Position numbers and translations under genes: made by a program. A stretch of DNA of 50,832 nt from Eubacteriales bacterium (GTDB lineage Bacteria; Bacillota; Clostridia; Oscillospirales; Oscillospiraceae): assembly GCA_030539285.1 (NCBI GenBank), contig JAUNSH010000016.1, positions 1 to 50,832 of the forward strand, written 5' to 3'. Positions 7,661 to 17,700 of this stretch are shown one piece after another (position 1 is the stretch's first letter; the number at the start of each line of letters is the position of its first letter). Under the pieces are notes generated by a model that searched no databases, was not told where the DNA came from, and was given only the letters and a program-made list of their open reading frames with translations.

Positions 7661-10531
7661 ATGCAGGCCATATTCGCGAAAATTCTCAACATGAGCCTTA
7701 CCGGCAGTATCGTCATTGCCGTGGTGCTGCTGGCCTGGCTGTGTCTGAAACGGCAGCCGAAAATCTATTCCTACGCCCTGTGGGCGGTGGTGCTGTTCCG
7801 GCTGCTGTGCCCCCTGTCCATCACCGCCGGACTGTCCGTGCTGAAACCCATCCCGGTGACCACCACCCCCGGTATCAGTTCCGTATCCTATCAGCCTGTT
7901 CAGCAGGCGGTCAGCTATAGCAGAGCTGTCGCACAGGCCCAACAGGAGCAGACCGCCGTACAGGAAGCGGAAGAGCCAAAGAAGGTGGCTTCCCCCATGG
8001 AAATTGCGGCCTATATCTGGCTTGGCGGAGCGTCCATCATGGCACTTTACAGCGTCGCCCAGTATCTCACATTGCGGCGCAGATTAACGGAAGCGATACC
8101 CTATCAAGGTGAGGTGTATCTCGCCGATTCCATTGCGTCCCCCTTTGTCATGGGCGTTTTCCATCCCAAAATCTATCTGCCCTCCGGCACGCCGGAGGAA
8201 GAGCGCCGCTTTATCCTGGCCCACGAGCGGCACCACATCCGCCGGGGTGACCATCTCTGGAAGCTGCTGGGCTACGCCGCCCTGTGCCTGCACTGGTTTA
8301 ACCCGCTGGTATGGCTGGCCTTCAATCTCGCGGGGAAGGACATGGAAATGAGCTGCGACGAGGCAGTCATCAGGCAGCTGGGCGAGGATGTCCGGGCGGA
8401 CTACTCTCAGGCCCTTCTGCGCCTTGCCACCCACAATAAGACAATCGCCGGAATGCCCCTTGCCTTCGGCGAGGGTGACACCAAGGGCCGGGTGCGGAAT
8501 ATGGCCCGGTGGAAAAAGCCCAAGGTCTGTGTGAGCGTTGTCTGCGTGATTGTGTGCATTGTAATCGCGGCGGCCTGTGCACTGAACCCGAGACAAAGTG
8601 AAACGTCCTCGGAAGAATTGCGGCAAACTGTTGGCCCGGCAACCATAATCATCGGTGATCTCCGTTTCAAGGTCTCAGAAGGGTGTATAGTAGAAATTCG
8701 GGACAAGGAAACCTACAAACAGACAGATAATGGACTAGATGTATCCTATTGGGTATTCCTCGATGAGGAAACTGCTGTCGGCGGTGTGAATACATTCCGT
8801 ATTCCAGACAACTACAGCGCGGACAGCTGGGACTGGCTGAAATCCCTCGATTTTTCGGAGTGGCTGAAATCCCTCGACCCTTCGCAATGGCAGGATGAAA
8901 TAATAGACTGGCAGTTTGCAGCCAGCGCACCGGGTAGCATTGCCGCTTTGGAATTCCATAATGACGAGTGGACAGTGCACAGCCAGCATAATTTGTATTC
9001 CTATGAAGATTGGATCTATGATCTGTGGTTCGACAAGCTGACGGTGAAGCCCGAGGTCATGGAAGCCATTCTGGACAGCGTCAGCTTGAGCAAGCCCCAG
9101 GCAGCTGCCATCCCCCTGGACGTGGACGCTCCCCCTGCCGGGATCACCTACGAACTAGCGCCAAACGGTATTTTCTATATTGTAGAAGATGGCCCCGCCA
9201 TCGGTGAGATCGTCCGCTATGAGATCCCGGAAACTGTCAGAAATCCTTATGCGGATTATACATGGCTGGCAGACGTGGGCATCCCGGATATGCACAACGA
9301 TAGCCTTTTGCAATCCGCTTCCGGTTCGGAATACGGCGATTGGGAGATTCGATTTGAAAGTGACGTTCCGCCCGGAGAGGAGCGCATGATCGACCACTAC
9401 CATACGTTCTTTATACAGGACAACGTGGTTTATGATGTCTGGTTCGATTTTCGGCTGACAAATGAAAAGACCATGGACACCGTTCTGAAGGCCCTGACCG
9501 GAAGCAATGAAATGCTGATTTCCCTCCCTTACGTAATCGGAACACTTCCGAACGGCATTACCAGTGAGACAGCATCGGATGGAAGCCTTACCTTCTGGAA
9601 AGGCACCAGTGCGGTGGGCGGCCTTTCGGGCTATCCCATTCCCGACGGCGTGTACGACCCCAATGACAAAGCTTTCGTGTGGCTGGAGGACGTGGGCATC
9701 CCGGATCTGGAGGACCCGGACCTGACAATTTCGGGTATGTTCTTCTGGCGTGACAGCAATGGATGTTCGGTCACAGTCGTGGATGATCTTGAGAATCCTA
9801 CCGTTCAGCGCAGCCACAGCTTCCGAGTGGCGGGGAACATGGTCTATGACTTCTGGATGGACGAAATCCAGCTGGACACAGACGAGCAGAACGCCCTTTC
9901 CAAGGCGGTGGAGTATGTGGAGCCGTCCGTCCAGTCCACAGAACCATCCGAAACCCCGGAGGATATCGCCTTTGCCAGAGCGCAGGCGGTGATGAATGGT
10001 TTGCAGGATTCCCCCGTCCTGCTCCAAACCCAGTGCCGATACCAGAATACCCCCGAAAAGAATTGTATTGAGACATTCTGCTATGACAGTGAGATCGGCT
10101 TTCTGCGCTTCACCACCAATGCCGATGGAAGGAATCTGGGGGAACTGTATGGGAATGACCGTTACTTCACCAGTGAAACCAGCGGGGGAGCGCAATGGAG
10201 GGAAACGGAGCCACCGCAGGAATGGGGCGGCCCGTGGCTTGGAAATTTTAATTTCATCAGGCATTATGTGACCTACATGGACACGCTGTCCGGCGAAGAA
10301 GGGGACAGCTATCTGTTCCGGATCGACGCCCTCTTTGAGGACACCGAGGATGCCGCACCCTGCTACTTCGCAACCTTCCGCTATGATTCAGACGGCAATT
10401 TTGTGGAGGTCTATCTGCAAATCAACCCGGGCCGGGATGATGCCTACACCCTGACGGAGAGCATCATTACCACAGATGCGCAGGAAATCGCAGCCAAACT
10501 CGAAAGTGAATGCCAGCGTGCCATCCAATAA
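7661..10531 (+). CDS. BlaR1-like M56 membrane metalloprotease with a repeated extracellular sensor
   Basis: This 956-residue antirepressor-type protein starts with transmembrane helices and an M56 gluzincin domain. The zinc motif is HERHH at about residues 188-192 (LAHERHHIRRGDH), with the downstream ligand region EMSCDEAV. A last transmembrane helix (about 289-310) leads into about 645 outward-facing residues. These lack the SxxK/SxN penicillin-binding fold of classical BlaR1. Instead there are three related units (about 325-480, 485-618 and 620-758) sharing a PxGI start, a Y-x-IP motif, WLxDVGIPD and a VYDxWFD end, followed by a distinct C-terminal domain (about 765-956). Within unit 1 the six residues WLKSLD are tandemly duplicated. 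It is co-transcribed with the BlaI repressor; the ribosome site GGAGGTGATGGT overlaps that gene's stop. The ligand is unknown. Confidence 0.9.
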   Translation: MQAIFAKILNMSLTGSIVIAVVLLAWLCLKRQPKIYSYALWAVVLFRLLCPLSITAGLSVLKPIPVTTTPGISSVSYQPVQQAVSYSRAVAQAQQEQTAVQEAEEPKKVASPMEIAAYIWLGGASIMALYSVAQYLTLRRRLTEAIPYQGEVYLADSIASPFVMGVFHPKIYLPSGTPEEERRFILAHERHHIRRGDHLWKLLGYAALCLHWFNPLVWLAFNLAGKDMEMSCDEAVIRQLGEDVRADYSQALLRLATHNKTIAGMPLAFGEGDTKGRVRNMARWKKPKVCVSVVCVIVCIVIAAACALNPRQSETSSEELRQTVGPATIIIGDLRFKVSEGCIVEIRDKETYKQTDNGLDVSYWVFLDEETAVGGVNTFRIPDNYSADSWDWLKSLDFSEWLKSLDPSQWQDEIIDWQFAASAPGSIAALEFHNDEWTVHSQHNLYSYEDWIYDLWFDKLTVKPEVMEAILDSVSLSKPQAAAIPLDVDAPPAGITYELAPNGIFYIVEDGPAIGEIVRYEIPETVRNPYADYTWLADVGIPDMHNDSLLQSASGSEYGDWEIRFESDVPPGEERMIDHYHTFFIQDNVVYDVWFDFRLTNEKTMDTVLKALTGSNEMLISLPYVIGTLPNGITSETASDGSLTFWKGTSAVGGLSGYPIPDGVYDPNDKAFVWLEDVGIPDLEDPDLTISGMFFWRDSNGCSVTVVDDLENPTVQRSHSFRVAGNMVYDFWMDEIQLDTDEQNALSKAVEYVEPSVQSTEPSETPEDIAFARAQAVMNGLQDSPVLLQTQCRYQNTPEKNCIETFCYDSEIGFLRFTTNADGRNLGELYGNDRYFTSETSGGAQWRETEPPQEWGGPWLGNFNFIRHYVTYMDTLSGEEGDSYLFRIDALFEDTEDAAPCYFATFRYDSDGNFVEVYLQINPGRDDAYTLTESIITTDAQEIAAKLESECQRAIQ

Positions 10532-10534
10532 CCA

Positions 10535-10565
10535 AAGCGGCTTCCCAAAACATGGGAAGCCGCTT
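10535..10565. terminator. Bidirectional terminator between BlaR1-like gene and pilus operon
   Basis: AAGCGGCTTCCCA (10535-10547) pairs perfectly with TGGGAAGCCGCTT (10553-10565) around a 5-nt loop. It lies between convergent genes; flanking U-tracts are weak, so termination strength is uncertain. Confidence 0.7.
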
Positions 10566-10591
10566 CTGCATGACGGTGCGCATACTGATAT

Positions 10592-11266
10592 TCAATTGTC
10601 CGTGACGATTTCAAAACGGACGGTCACACGGCTTTGACCGCCGACCGTGCAGGTAAACAGGGTCAGGTCCCAGTCGCCGCTCTCCATTTCCTCAACAGCG
10701 GCCGGCAGAAGGATTTCCTGCTCCACTAGCCTGTAGGTGAAAACATTCCCGTCCATATCCGTGAAGGTGGCAAGATCACCCTCCCTCAGATTTTTCAGGT
10801 TGCCGAAATGGGAAGCGTAGTTGTGGGCGCAGATAATCAGATCATTCAGATAGGCGGAGCCGCTGTACCGGCAGGGCGCGGTTTTCAGGTTTGGATAACT
10901 CCACTGGCTGATGATTGGCAGTTCGAGTTCCAAAGCGGGAATTTGCAGAACACCGATATAGTCTATCCCGTTGATGGTTTCAACCGGCATTTCCATATCG
11001 GGGCAGAGCACATAGTCCGGGACGGCTATCTGCCCTTCGCCCACCGTTGGCTCCGGATCCACGGATGGATTCGTGGAAGCTTCCTGGGCAGTCCCGGCGG
11101 TCAAATCCTCCAGATGGCTGATAACCTGCCGGGCGGACTGTTCTGCGCGCAATTCGTCGTATAGATTGCGGGCTGTCAGGAAAAGAGCCGCCGCAATCAG
11201 CAGCAGCCCAATCGTAATCGACAGCAGCCCCGTTTGATTTCTGCCATTTTTCTTTTTACTGCTCAT
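10592..11266 (-). CDS. Sortase (accessory, possibly pilus-anchoring)
   Basis: This 224-residue sortase has one N-terminal membrane anchor (about residues 13-32). Sortase motifs are the catalytic His148 in ICAHNYASHFGNLKNL, Cys206 in LTLFTCTVGG and Arg213. Sortases cleave LPxTG substrates and join them to an amine, either cell wall or another pilin. It lacks the C-terminal membrane segment of the class C sortase two genes upstream, so it may attach the finished pilus or the minor pilin to the wall; this is inference, and I do not assign a class. Its ATG overlaps the end of the minor pilin gene by 11 nt, and it is the last gene of the pilus operon. Confidence 0.88.
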   Translation of the reverse strand: MSSKKKNGRNQTGLLSITIGLLLIAAALFLTARNLYDELRAEQSARQVISHLEDLTAGTAQEASTNPSVDPEPTVGEGQIAVPDYVLCPDMEMPVETINGIDYIGVLQIPALELELPIISQWSYPNLKTAPCRYSGSAYLNDLIICAHNYASHFGNLKNLREGDLATFTDMDGNVFTYRLVEQEILLPAAVEEMESGDWDLTLFTCTVGGQSRVTVRFEIVTDN

Positions 11267-12206
11267 CCGTCGAACTCCTGCGGCGAATCAAGCCGATGAC
11301 AACGAACAGCAATCCCACAGCGATCAGCACCGGCACCGGCCACCATAGCTGTCCGGTCTGGGGCAGGGTGGACTTGCCTGATCCCGTCGACGTTGTGGAC
11401 TTGTTACAGGTGTTGGTGACAATGAAGCGGTAGCCCTCCTGCTGAACGGTCGGCTCCTTGTAGCCGGTTGCTTTTTTCTCCGTCACCGTCCACTGATGAT
11501 TGGTGTCCAGATCCTCCCAGGTGTAGCGCCAAGCCCCCTCATGAGGAAGGGTGACGGTATCGTACACCTCTCCGTCACAGATCAGAGAAATGGTGATGGA
11601 TTTGGGGCGCTGATCCTTGTGGCAGCGGTCTTTCCAGACCTTGATGACTTCGTAGTTCGCCCGGACTGGTTCCTGGCCGGGCTTGGCGTTGGCCACCACA
11701 TGGTAGCTCCATGTGGTGCTGCTCAGATCCTGTTCCGGCAGCATGACGAAAAAGGGAGAAGTGGAATACACATAGCCGTTCTTTTGAATGGTGCTGCCCG
11801 GAACGAGGTAAAGACCCATAGGGATATCCGTAAACGCTGCCACACCGTCGGAATTTGTCACGGCGGAACGGCTGGGCTTCAGGTCCGGATCCAGCAGGAT
11901 CTCCCGGGCCAGGATCTGGGCCATGTTCTGCCACGCCGCATCATTTTTGCCCCGGATATCCAGCTCCTCCTCATAGTCCTCATAGCGGTCAATGACGGAC
12001 AGTTCTCCGTATTGATCCACATTGGCGATCAGATAGGCGTCAAGCCGCAGCCCGGAAATGGGCATGTCTGAATAGACCGCGGTGACGGTCAGGCTGTGCG
12101 CATGGCCCAAGTCAATGATTCCCGCCGCGGAAGCGCCGGCCGGCAGCAGAAGGACCACGGCCAGCAGCGAAAACAGCAGCGCGCTGAGCCGTTTACAGAT
12201 CTTCAT
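11256..12206 (-). CDS. Minor/basal pilin, SpaA/Cna-B type, LPQTG-anchored
   Basis: This is a cell-wall-anchored pilin subunit of about 316 residues. A signal peptide (LLFSLLAVVLLLPAGASA) leads into an N-terminal pilin domain, then a Cna-B-like beta sandwich (NYEVIKVWKD onward, with the edge strand WTVTEKKATGYKEP). A linker rich in Ser/Thr/Gly precedes the sorting signal LPQTG, a hydrophobic helix and the IRRRSS tail. I chose ATG 12206; the GTG at 12218 lies inside the GGAGGTG ribosome site itself. It overlaps the class C sortase gene by 14 nt and the last sortase gene by 11 nt. The differing sorting signals (LPQTG here, LPETG on the major pilin and adhesin) suggest distinct sortase preferences. 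Confidence 0.88.
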   Translation of the reverse strand: MKICKRLSALLFSLLAVVLLLPAGASAAGIIDLGHAHSLTVTAVYSDMPISGLRLDAYLIANVDQYGELSVIDRYEDYEEELDIRGKNDAAWQNMAQILAREILLDPDLKPSRSAVTNSDGVAAFTDIPMGLYLVPGSTIQKNGYVYSTSPFFVMLPEQDLSSTTWSYHVVANAKPGQEPVRANYEVIKVWKDRCHKDQRPKSITISLICDGEVYDTVTLPHEGAWRYTWEDLDTNHQWTVTEKKATGYKEPTVQQEGYRFIVTNTCNKSTTSTGSGKSTLPQTGQLWWPVPVLIAVGLLFVVIGLIRRRSSTDEQ

Positions 12207-13053
12207 CGTCGTCGTCACCTCCGTGGTTCGTTTTGGGCCGCTTTGGCAGCAGAAGCAGTATCAGCAGTAACAGTAGGATCGGGATCGCCACAATGGGAGC
12301 CACCAGCAGCGGTTCGATCTGGACGGCGTCGGCTGTGACGCGGACGGTTTTGGCCTCCTCGATATTGTCGATCCGGTGCCCCCGGACCAGAAGCCGGTGG
12401 GTATTGATGCCGTAGGGGGTGCAGGTCACCAGTGTACAGTAGTCTTTCCCTTCCTCGATTTGCAGCGCGCCGACCTCCTGAGGCTCCACGATGAGGATCT
12501 GGTCCACCTCATAGGTCAGCACCTCATCCAGAATGCGCAGCAGGAAGATGTCTCCTTCCTGAAGCTTATCCAGATTGGAGAACAGCTTGGCGCTGGGCAG
12601 GCCCCGGTGACCGGAAAGGACGCAGTGGGTGCTCTCCCCGCCCACCGGCAGGCTGGACCATTCCAGGTGGCCCACGGCGATTTGCAAGACGGATTCCTCG
12701 GTGCCGTGGTAGATGGGCAGGCTGACGTCGATCTCCGGGATCTCGATATAGCCCATGATGCCAAGGCCGGACACATCCAGCAGCCGGGTGTATTCCTCCT
12801 TCTGCTCGTCGCTCAGGAGGAAGGCGTTGTCCCGTTCCGCCAGAGACGCGTTGTAGGCCTTTGCGGCGGCCCAGATCTCGTCGTACTGATCCTGATCCAT
12901 AATTGCCACGTTTTCGGCGTAGGTGGCAATGGCGCGGGTTTGGTGGAAGGAGTTCCAGTAATCGCTTACCGTGGGGTACAGCAGCAAGGACAGCCCTGTA
13001 AGAAGGATCAGGACCAAAAGCAGCGTTGTGAAATTGCCGTTTTTCTTCTTCAT
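12193..13053 (-). CDS. Class C (pilin-polymerising) sortase
   Basis: This 286-residue sortase has both an N-terminal membrane helix (about 9-28) and a C-terminal one (about 250-270, very Leu-rich), the topology of class C enzymes that polymerise pilins by isopeptide bonds. Catalytic residues are His139 (LSGHRGLPSAKLF), Cys201 (LVTCTPYGINTHR) and Arg210. The region DNAFLLSDEQ may form the lid seen in this class. A GAAxxxT-like acidic tail (GGDDDDEDL) ends the protein. An AAGGAG ribosome site precedes the ATG. It lies directly downstream of the major pilin gene, as in most Gram-positive pilus islands. Confidence 0.94.
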   Translation of the reverse strand: MKKKNGNFTTLLLVLILLTGLSLLLYPTVSDYWNSFHQTRAIATYAENVAIMDQDQYDEIWAAAKAYNASLAERDNAFLLSDEQKEEYTRLLDVSGLGIMGYIEIPEIDVSLPIYHGTEESVLQIAVGHLEWSSLPVGGESTHCVLSGHRGLPSAKLFSNLDKLQEGDIFLLRILDEVLTYEVDQILIVEPQEVGALQIEEGKDYCTLVTCTPYGINTHRLLVRGHRIDNIEEAKTVRVTADAVQIEPLLVAPIVAIPILLLLLILLLLPKRPKTNHGGDDDDEDL

Positions 13054-13078
13054 TCAGGGTTCTCCTTGCCGCTGCTTA

Positions 13079-13147
13079 CCGGGGAGGAAATCCCTCCCCG
13101 GCTTGTCGCAGCGGAATTGGTTTTCTATGGGGTGACTGATTCAGTCA
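13079..13147 (-). other. Two hairpins between major pilin and sortase genes
   Basis: The 99-nt gap after the major pilin stop holds the palindrome TGACTGATTCAGTCA (13133-13147) and a 9-bp GC-rich stem CCGGGGAGG/CCTCCCCGG (13079-13101). No U-tract follows either one. Such hairpins after an abundant structural gene commonly protect the upstream mRNA or attenuate the downstream catalytic genes; that role is inferred. Confidence 0.55.
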
Positions 13148-13152
13148 GGGGA

Positions 13153-14727
13153 TCAGCCATTGGTGCTCATGCGCTTCTTGGTGACCAGCAGCACCACAGC
13201 CGCCAGCACCAGGACGGAACCCAGGACATAGAAGATGGTGGTGCCGATACCGCCGGTTTCAGGCAGGGTGGAGCCTTTGTTGTTGGCAACAGTGATGCCC
13301 GCGATACCAGTGCTGGTATTTCCTGTACCGGCAGTACCGTCAGCGGTAACCGCCAGGTTGGTCAGCGCACTGCTGGCCTTGCCGTCTGTCCAGGTCTGAC
13401 CGTTGGTGGTGGTTGCCGTGATTACCACAGTGATCTCACTGCTCAGCAGATTGTAGCCGGTAGGTGCCTTGGTTTCCTTCAGATAGTAGGTGCCGTCATC
13501 CAGACCGATGACCTTGAACAGACCGTTGGCATCAGAAGTAAGCGTAGAACCGCCCTCCTCAGTGTCTGCCCAGCCAGTTACTTTGCCATCGCTATTGACG
13601 ATCGCCCACTTATTGTCTGCATTGTGCAGCTTGAATTCCGCACCTTCCAATTTTTTCGTGTTATCCTGTCCATCCACCTTGGTGGTGTCAAGCTCATAAG
13701 TGAAGACAATGACCTTATCCTCGGGGGTATTGCCGGTGTTGTTATCGCCGGAGCCGGACTGGTCAGGCTTGTTGGAGTATTCCAGATAAACGGTGTTAGG
13801 GTTGCCATCCAGGCCAACCGCAGCGTTCTGATTCAGGGTTGCGGTATATTCCACAATGATGTATTTGCCCTGGGAAACACCGGAAACCGTCTTCAGATCC
13901 GTGAAAGAAACGGTAAAGGACTGTCCATCCACAGCTTTGGTCCAGCCTGTGATCTCGGTTTTATCAGTACCGGCCTTGTCAGCAGCCACATAGACCTTAA
14001 TAGTGTTCTCGTTCAGTGTAAGACCAGCAGACAGGGTGTCGTGGAAAATATACTTATAGGTGTCATAGCGGCTCATATCGGGTACGGAACCAATCAGGTG
14101 GAAAGGCACAGCGTCGCCCATGTTGTAGTCAGCCACGTCATTGTAGCCCTCACCATAGCCGCCGTCCTGATTATACTTGTCGTCTTCCAGGACCTTCTTC
14201 TCCACGGTGGGCGCGTCGGTCTTTACGGTGATGTTGATGTTGCCAACCACCTGCAGCAGTGCGGTATTGTAAGCGCCACCCTCACCAACGTTAGCGGTAG
14301 TATCCACAACTAAATAGTAGCCATCATCCAATGTGTTCTCGCCGGAACTCAGAGCGGTACCGCTGCCACTCTTATTAGTATAGGCCAGCTTCGCGACAGC
14401 GTTGGCAAGGGTTGTATTGGTGTTGTTATCGCCCAGGACCTTCGCAACGGCAACTGCGTCTGTGCAGTCGGTGAACAAGCTGCCATAAGTTGTGTCAGCC
14501 TTCAGAGCAGCCAGAAAGTCATCGGAATTGATGCCGCTGCCCCACTTAACATCGGACAGAATGCCGCCTTCCTCACGGCCGGAGAAAATCTGATAAGCGG
14601 TAAAGGTATGATCCTTCAGAATGCCGTTGGAAGGAACGGTGACCGTTGCCGCCATTGCCGTACCAGCCAGGGCGAAGACCATGACCAGCGCCAGCAGGAG
14701 GGAGAGCAGTTTTCTTGTGTGCTTCAT
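13153..14727 (-). CDS. Major pilin backbone subunit, LPETG-anchored
   Basis: This 524-residue shaft pilin carries a signal peptide (LLSLLLALVMVFALAGTAMA), an N-terminal pilin domain (TFTAYQIFSG onward), and a pilin-lysine region around APTVEKKVLED, where the Lys would be joined to the LPETG Thr of the next subunit. Two further isopeptide-type sandwich domains follow, with an E-box-like YYLKETKAPTGYN in the last. The sorting signal LPETG is at 488-492, followed by a hydrophobic helix and KKRMSTNG. The gene starts 47 nt after the giant adhesin ends, and the polymerising sortase follows. Two hairpins behind it may raise its relative mRNA level. Backbone rather than tip role is inferred from size, motif and position next to the class C sortase. 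Confidence 0.92.
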   Translation of the reverse strand: MKHTRKLLSLLLALVMVFALAGTAMAATVTVPSNGILKDHTFTAYQIFSGREEGGILSDVKWGSGINSDDFLAALKADTTYGSLFTDCTDAVAVAKVLGDNNTNTTLANAVAKLAYTNKSGSGTALSSGENTLDDGYYLVVDTTANVGEGGAYNTALLQVVGNINITVKTDAPTVEKKVLEDDKYNQDGGYGEGYNDVADYNMGDAVPFHLIGSVPDMSRYDTYKYIFHDTLSAGLTLNENTIKVYVAADKAGTDKTEITGWTKAVDGQSFTVSFTDLKTVSGVSQGKYIIVEYTATLNQNAAVGLDGNPNTVYLEYSNKPDQSGSGDNNTGNTPEDKVIVFTYELDTTKVDGQDNTKKLEGAEFKLHNADNKWAIVNSDGKVTGWADTEEGGSTLTSDANGLFKVIGLDDGTYYLKETKAPTGYNLLSSEITVVITATTTNGQTWTDGKASSALTNLAVTADGTAGTGNTSTGIAGITVANNKGSTLPETGGIGTTIFYVLGSVLVLAAVVLLVTKKRMSTNG

Positions 14728-14774
14728 AATGGAATCCTTCTTTCTCTATTTTGATCTTTGCGGATGTTTGCGCA

Positions 14775-17700
14775 TCAGGATGATGTGAGTTCCTCCTTTC
14801 TGCGCTTTGACTGGTTATACAACAGGAAGCATCCCGCAATTGCCATCAGCAGTAGGCCTCCCAGAGTATAAGGAATGGTACCGCCTCCGCCGGTTTCGGG
14901 AAGCTGGTATTCGGGGGTTTCCTTGGCCTTGTTGGTCACGGTAATGGTGCCGGACTGGATGCCGCCGTTATTGTCATAGCGGGTATCATAGTTCGGAACC
15001 GAAACCTCCTCGATGTAGTAATAGTAGGTCACGGCATTGCCGTCGCCATCCGTGCCCGTCAGGGGAAGATTGGTGAAGGTGTAGGACCAACCGTTGTCCT
15101 TGTCGAGGGTGACGGTATCACAGAGGGTGCCCTCAGTGGTTGTGGCGATGTCTTCGTCATCGTTGCCGGATTCATCAAGGTTGGATAAACTGGTAGGCTC
15201 TATATAGGAATATGTAAGCATACCAACATTGCTATCACCCGTATGACCGCTGATCGTCGTATCACCGTTCACAATAAAGGAATATGTATACACACAGAGA
15301 CCAGTACCTTCTTCAGAATAACTGGTTAGTTCTTCTCCGTTTATGCTAATTACCGGTGTACCCCAACTGCTGACACGAATTATAAATTCTGTCCCCTTTT
15401 TGCAAGAAACGGTTGTCTCCTGTTCACAAGCGGGGTTATTGTCCCATTTTCCTTTTGTCACATTGATTTCTACAGTTACATCATCGCTTGATCCACCGTC
15501 TCCACCGCTTCCTCCACTGCTGGAGCCGCTCACAGCTTTCTGGTATAGCTTGATTGTGACGGAGCCACTGTTGTGATCAACGGTGCTTCCGTTCTTATCC
15601 TGCCATACCTTATTTACCGTAAGGTCTGTTTCGGCGGGTTGCTTTTTGTTGGTGATGGTGAAGCTACTCTCACCGACTTGGGCCACCGTTGTCGCATACC
15701 CTTCAACGGACACTTCCTCAAAGGAATAGGAATAAGCATTGCCGTCAGAATCCGTCTTGGGCAGGTTGCCAACGGTCAGAGTCCAGCCGTTTTCCCTTGT
15801 CAGCGTGTAGGGCTTAGCAGAATCGCCGGTGTTCCCATCCGAATCCACCCGCTCCGTGGTCTCGCCTGCCGTTCTGGTAAGATAAACCTGAATGGAATCC
15901 GGCAGGGTAGCGGAGGTTCCTTCAATAACCTCACCGTTCACATCCTCCCAGACCTTGTTCACCTTGACCGATACCGTGGTAACCGTCGGTGCTTTACTGT
16001 TGGTGACGGTAATGGTACCGCTCTGAACGCCGGACTGGCCGTCGCTGTAGCTTACACTGTACCCATCGGGGACGGTTACTTCCTTGAAGTAATAGTAATA
16101 ATACTCCGTGGTGCCGTCCTCCGCTGTGCCGGCCAGGGGCAGATTCGTAATGGTATCGGTCCAGTTGTTGCCAGAATTGAGGGTGACGGTTTGTATCCAA
16201 GTGCTTTCCGTATCGCTGGTCTCCGGGGCAGTGGGAACCGTTGCCTGAGATAGCGTTGTAACCGTGATGCTGGCAATATTGCCCTCCATCTCATCACTGA
16301 TAGAAATACTGACATTTCCTGTTACAATACCTTCATAGGTATACGTAGAGTGTCCACTAGCGGAAGAATCCGCTAAAACCCACCCGGTGATTGTCCCATC
16401 TTCCGTGCCGGTTACATTCACAGTCGGCCTCCAGGTCCAATCAGACGGAATCGCATAAGTAAGCGCGACCTTGATCCGGATTTTTGAACCGATGGTAATT
16501 GAATCCGCCGTAATCTTTCCTGTAACGTTAGCGTTATCTTTTGCAGTTGCAGTAACCGTGGCAGGTTCTCCGCTTCCAATCACTCCACCGCCGGAGCCGC
16601 TTCCTTGACCAACCCTCTGATACAGCCCCAGTTCGATTGTCTCCCCGCTGTGGGAGGCCGTCTCGTCGTTGCCGTTTTCGTCCAGCCACTTCTTCTCCAC
16701 AGAAATCTCCGTGGTGTTCTTGACATTCTCCACATAGACAGTCCGGGCCTCGTTGGTCAGATCCACCGCGTCGCTGGGAAGATTATCGGGCAGGGCGTGG
16801 GCGGTATCCTCGGTGCTGCTGAAGTAGAAGTAGAAGGTTTTCACTTCGTCCGGTAGCCGGTAGCCCTCGGGCGGAGCGGTCTCCGTGACCTTGTAGAGGG
16901 TGTTGGTGTCGTAGGTGAAGGTCACGTTTCCGCTGGCGTCCTTCTCCTGCCGGGTGATCTGGAAGGAGCCGGAGGCATTGGTGGAATAGGTTTTGACAGG
17001 TTCTGTGCCGTATTCGCTGGTACTGGTGTCGTACTTGTAGACGCTGAAGGTTGCGTCCGCAAGGCTGACATTATAGTTGCCCGCCTCCACCTTGTAGAAG
17101 GTATAGCTCTTGTCGGTGGTGACGCCCGCGGAATCGCTGGAGTGCTCCCACTTGGAACCGCTGCTGGAATTGTTGCCGGAATAGTCCGTCCCTTCCAGCT
17201 TGGCGGTGTTTCTGAACTCCAGATCAAAGGAAGTCTTCTTCCCGTCGATCTCGTCCGGCACATTGCAGGTGACGCGGTAGGAATACTGGAGCATCAAGGG
17301 CGTGCCGTCCGGGATCCCCGTGGCGGTGATGGTGTTGGTGGCGTTGTTGTTATTCCAGCCATCCTCACCGGTCTTGGACTCGTAGGTCCAGCTCCAGTCG
17401 GTGACCGCCTCTCCGGCTGCCCATTCTCCCTTTTCTTCGTCCCACACAGCCGTGTACAGCTTCACACTGCTCTGGATCAGGGCGGCGTTGATGGAATAGG
17501 CAATGCTGCCGTCAAAGGGATAGGACAGCCAGACCTGATTGGTATAGGTCATGGTGTCCGCCAGGGTCAGGGTGTCCACGCCCTCCACCAGGTCCTTGCT
17601 CTCCGGGTTGAGGATGATGGTGTAGTTCATGATCCGGTTGGTATTGTCCCAGCCGCCGGATTTGTCCACTACCTGGGTGACGACCTCTTCTTCCTGATAG

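Noticed and set aside
7297-10531. Beta-lactam resistance locus
   Set aside because: The sensor lacks a penicillin-binding domain and no beta-lactamase or PBP gene is linked, so calling it a resistance operon is not supported.
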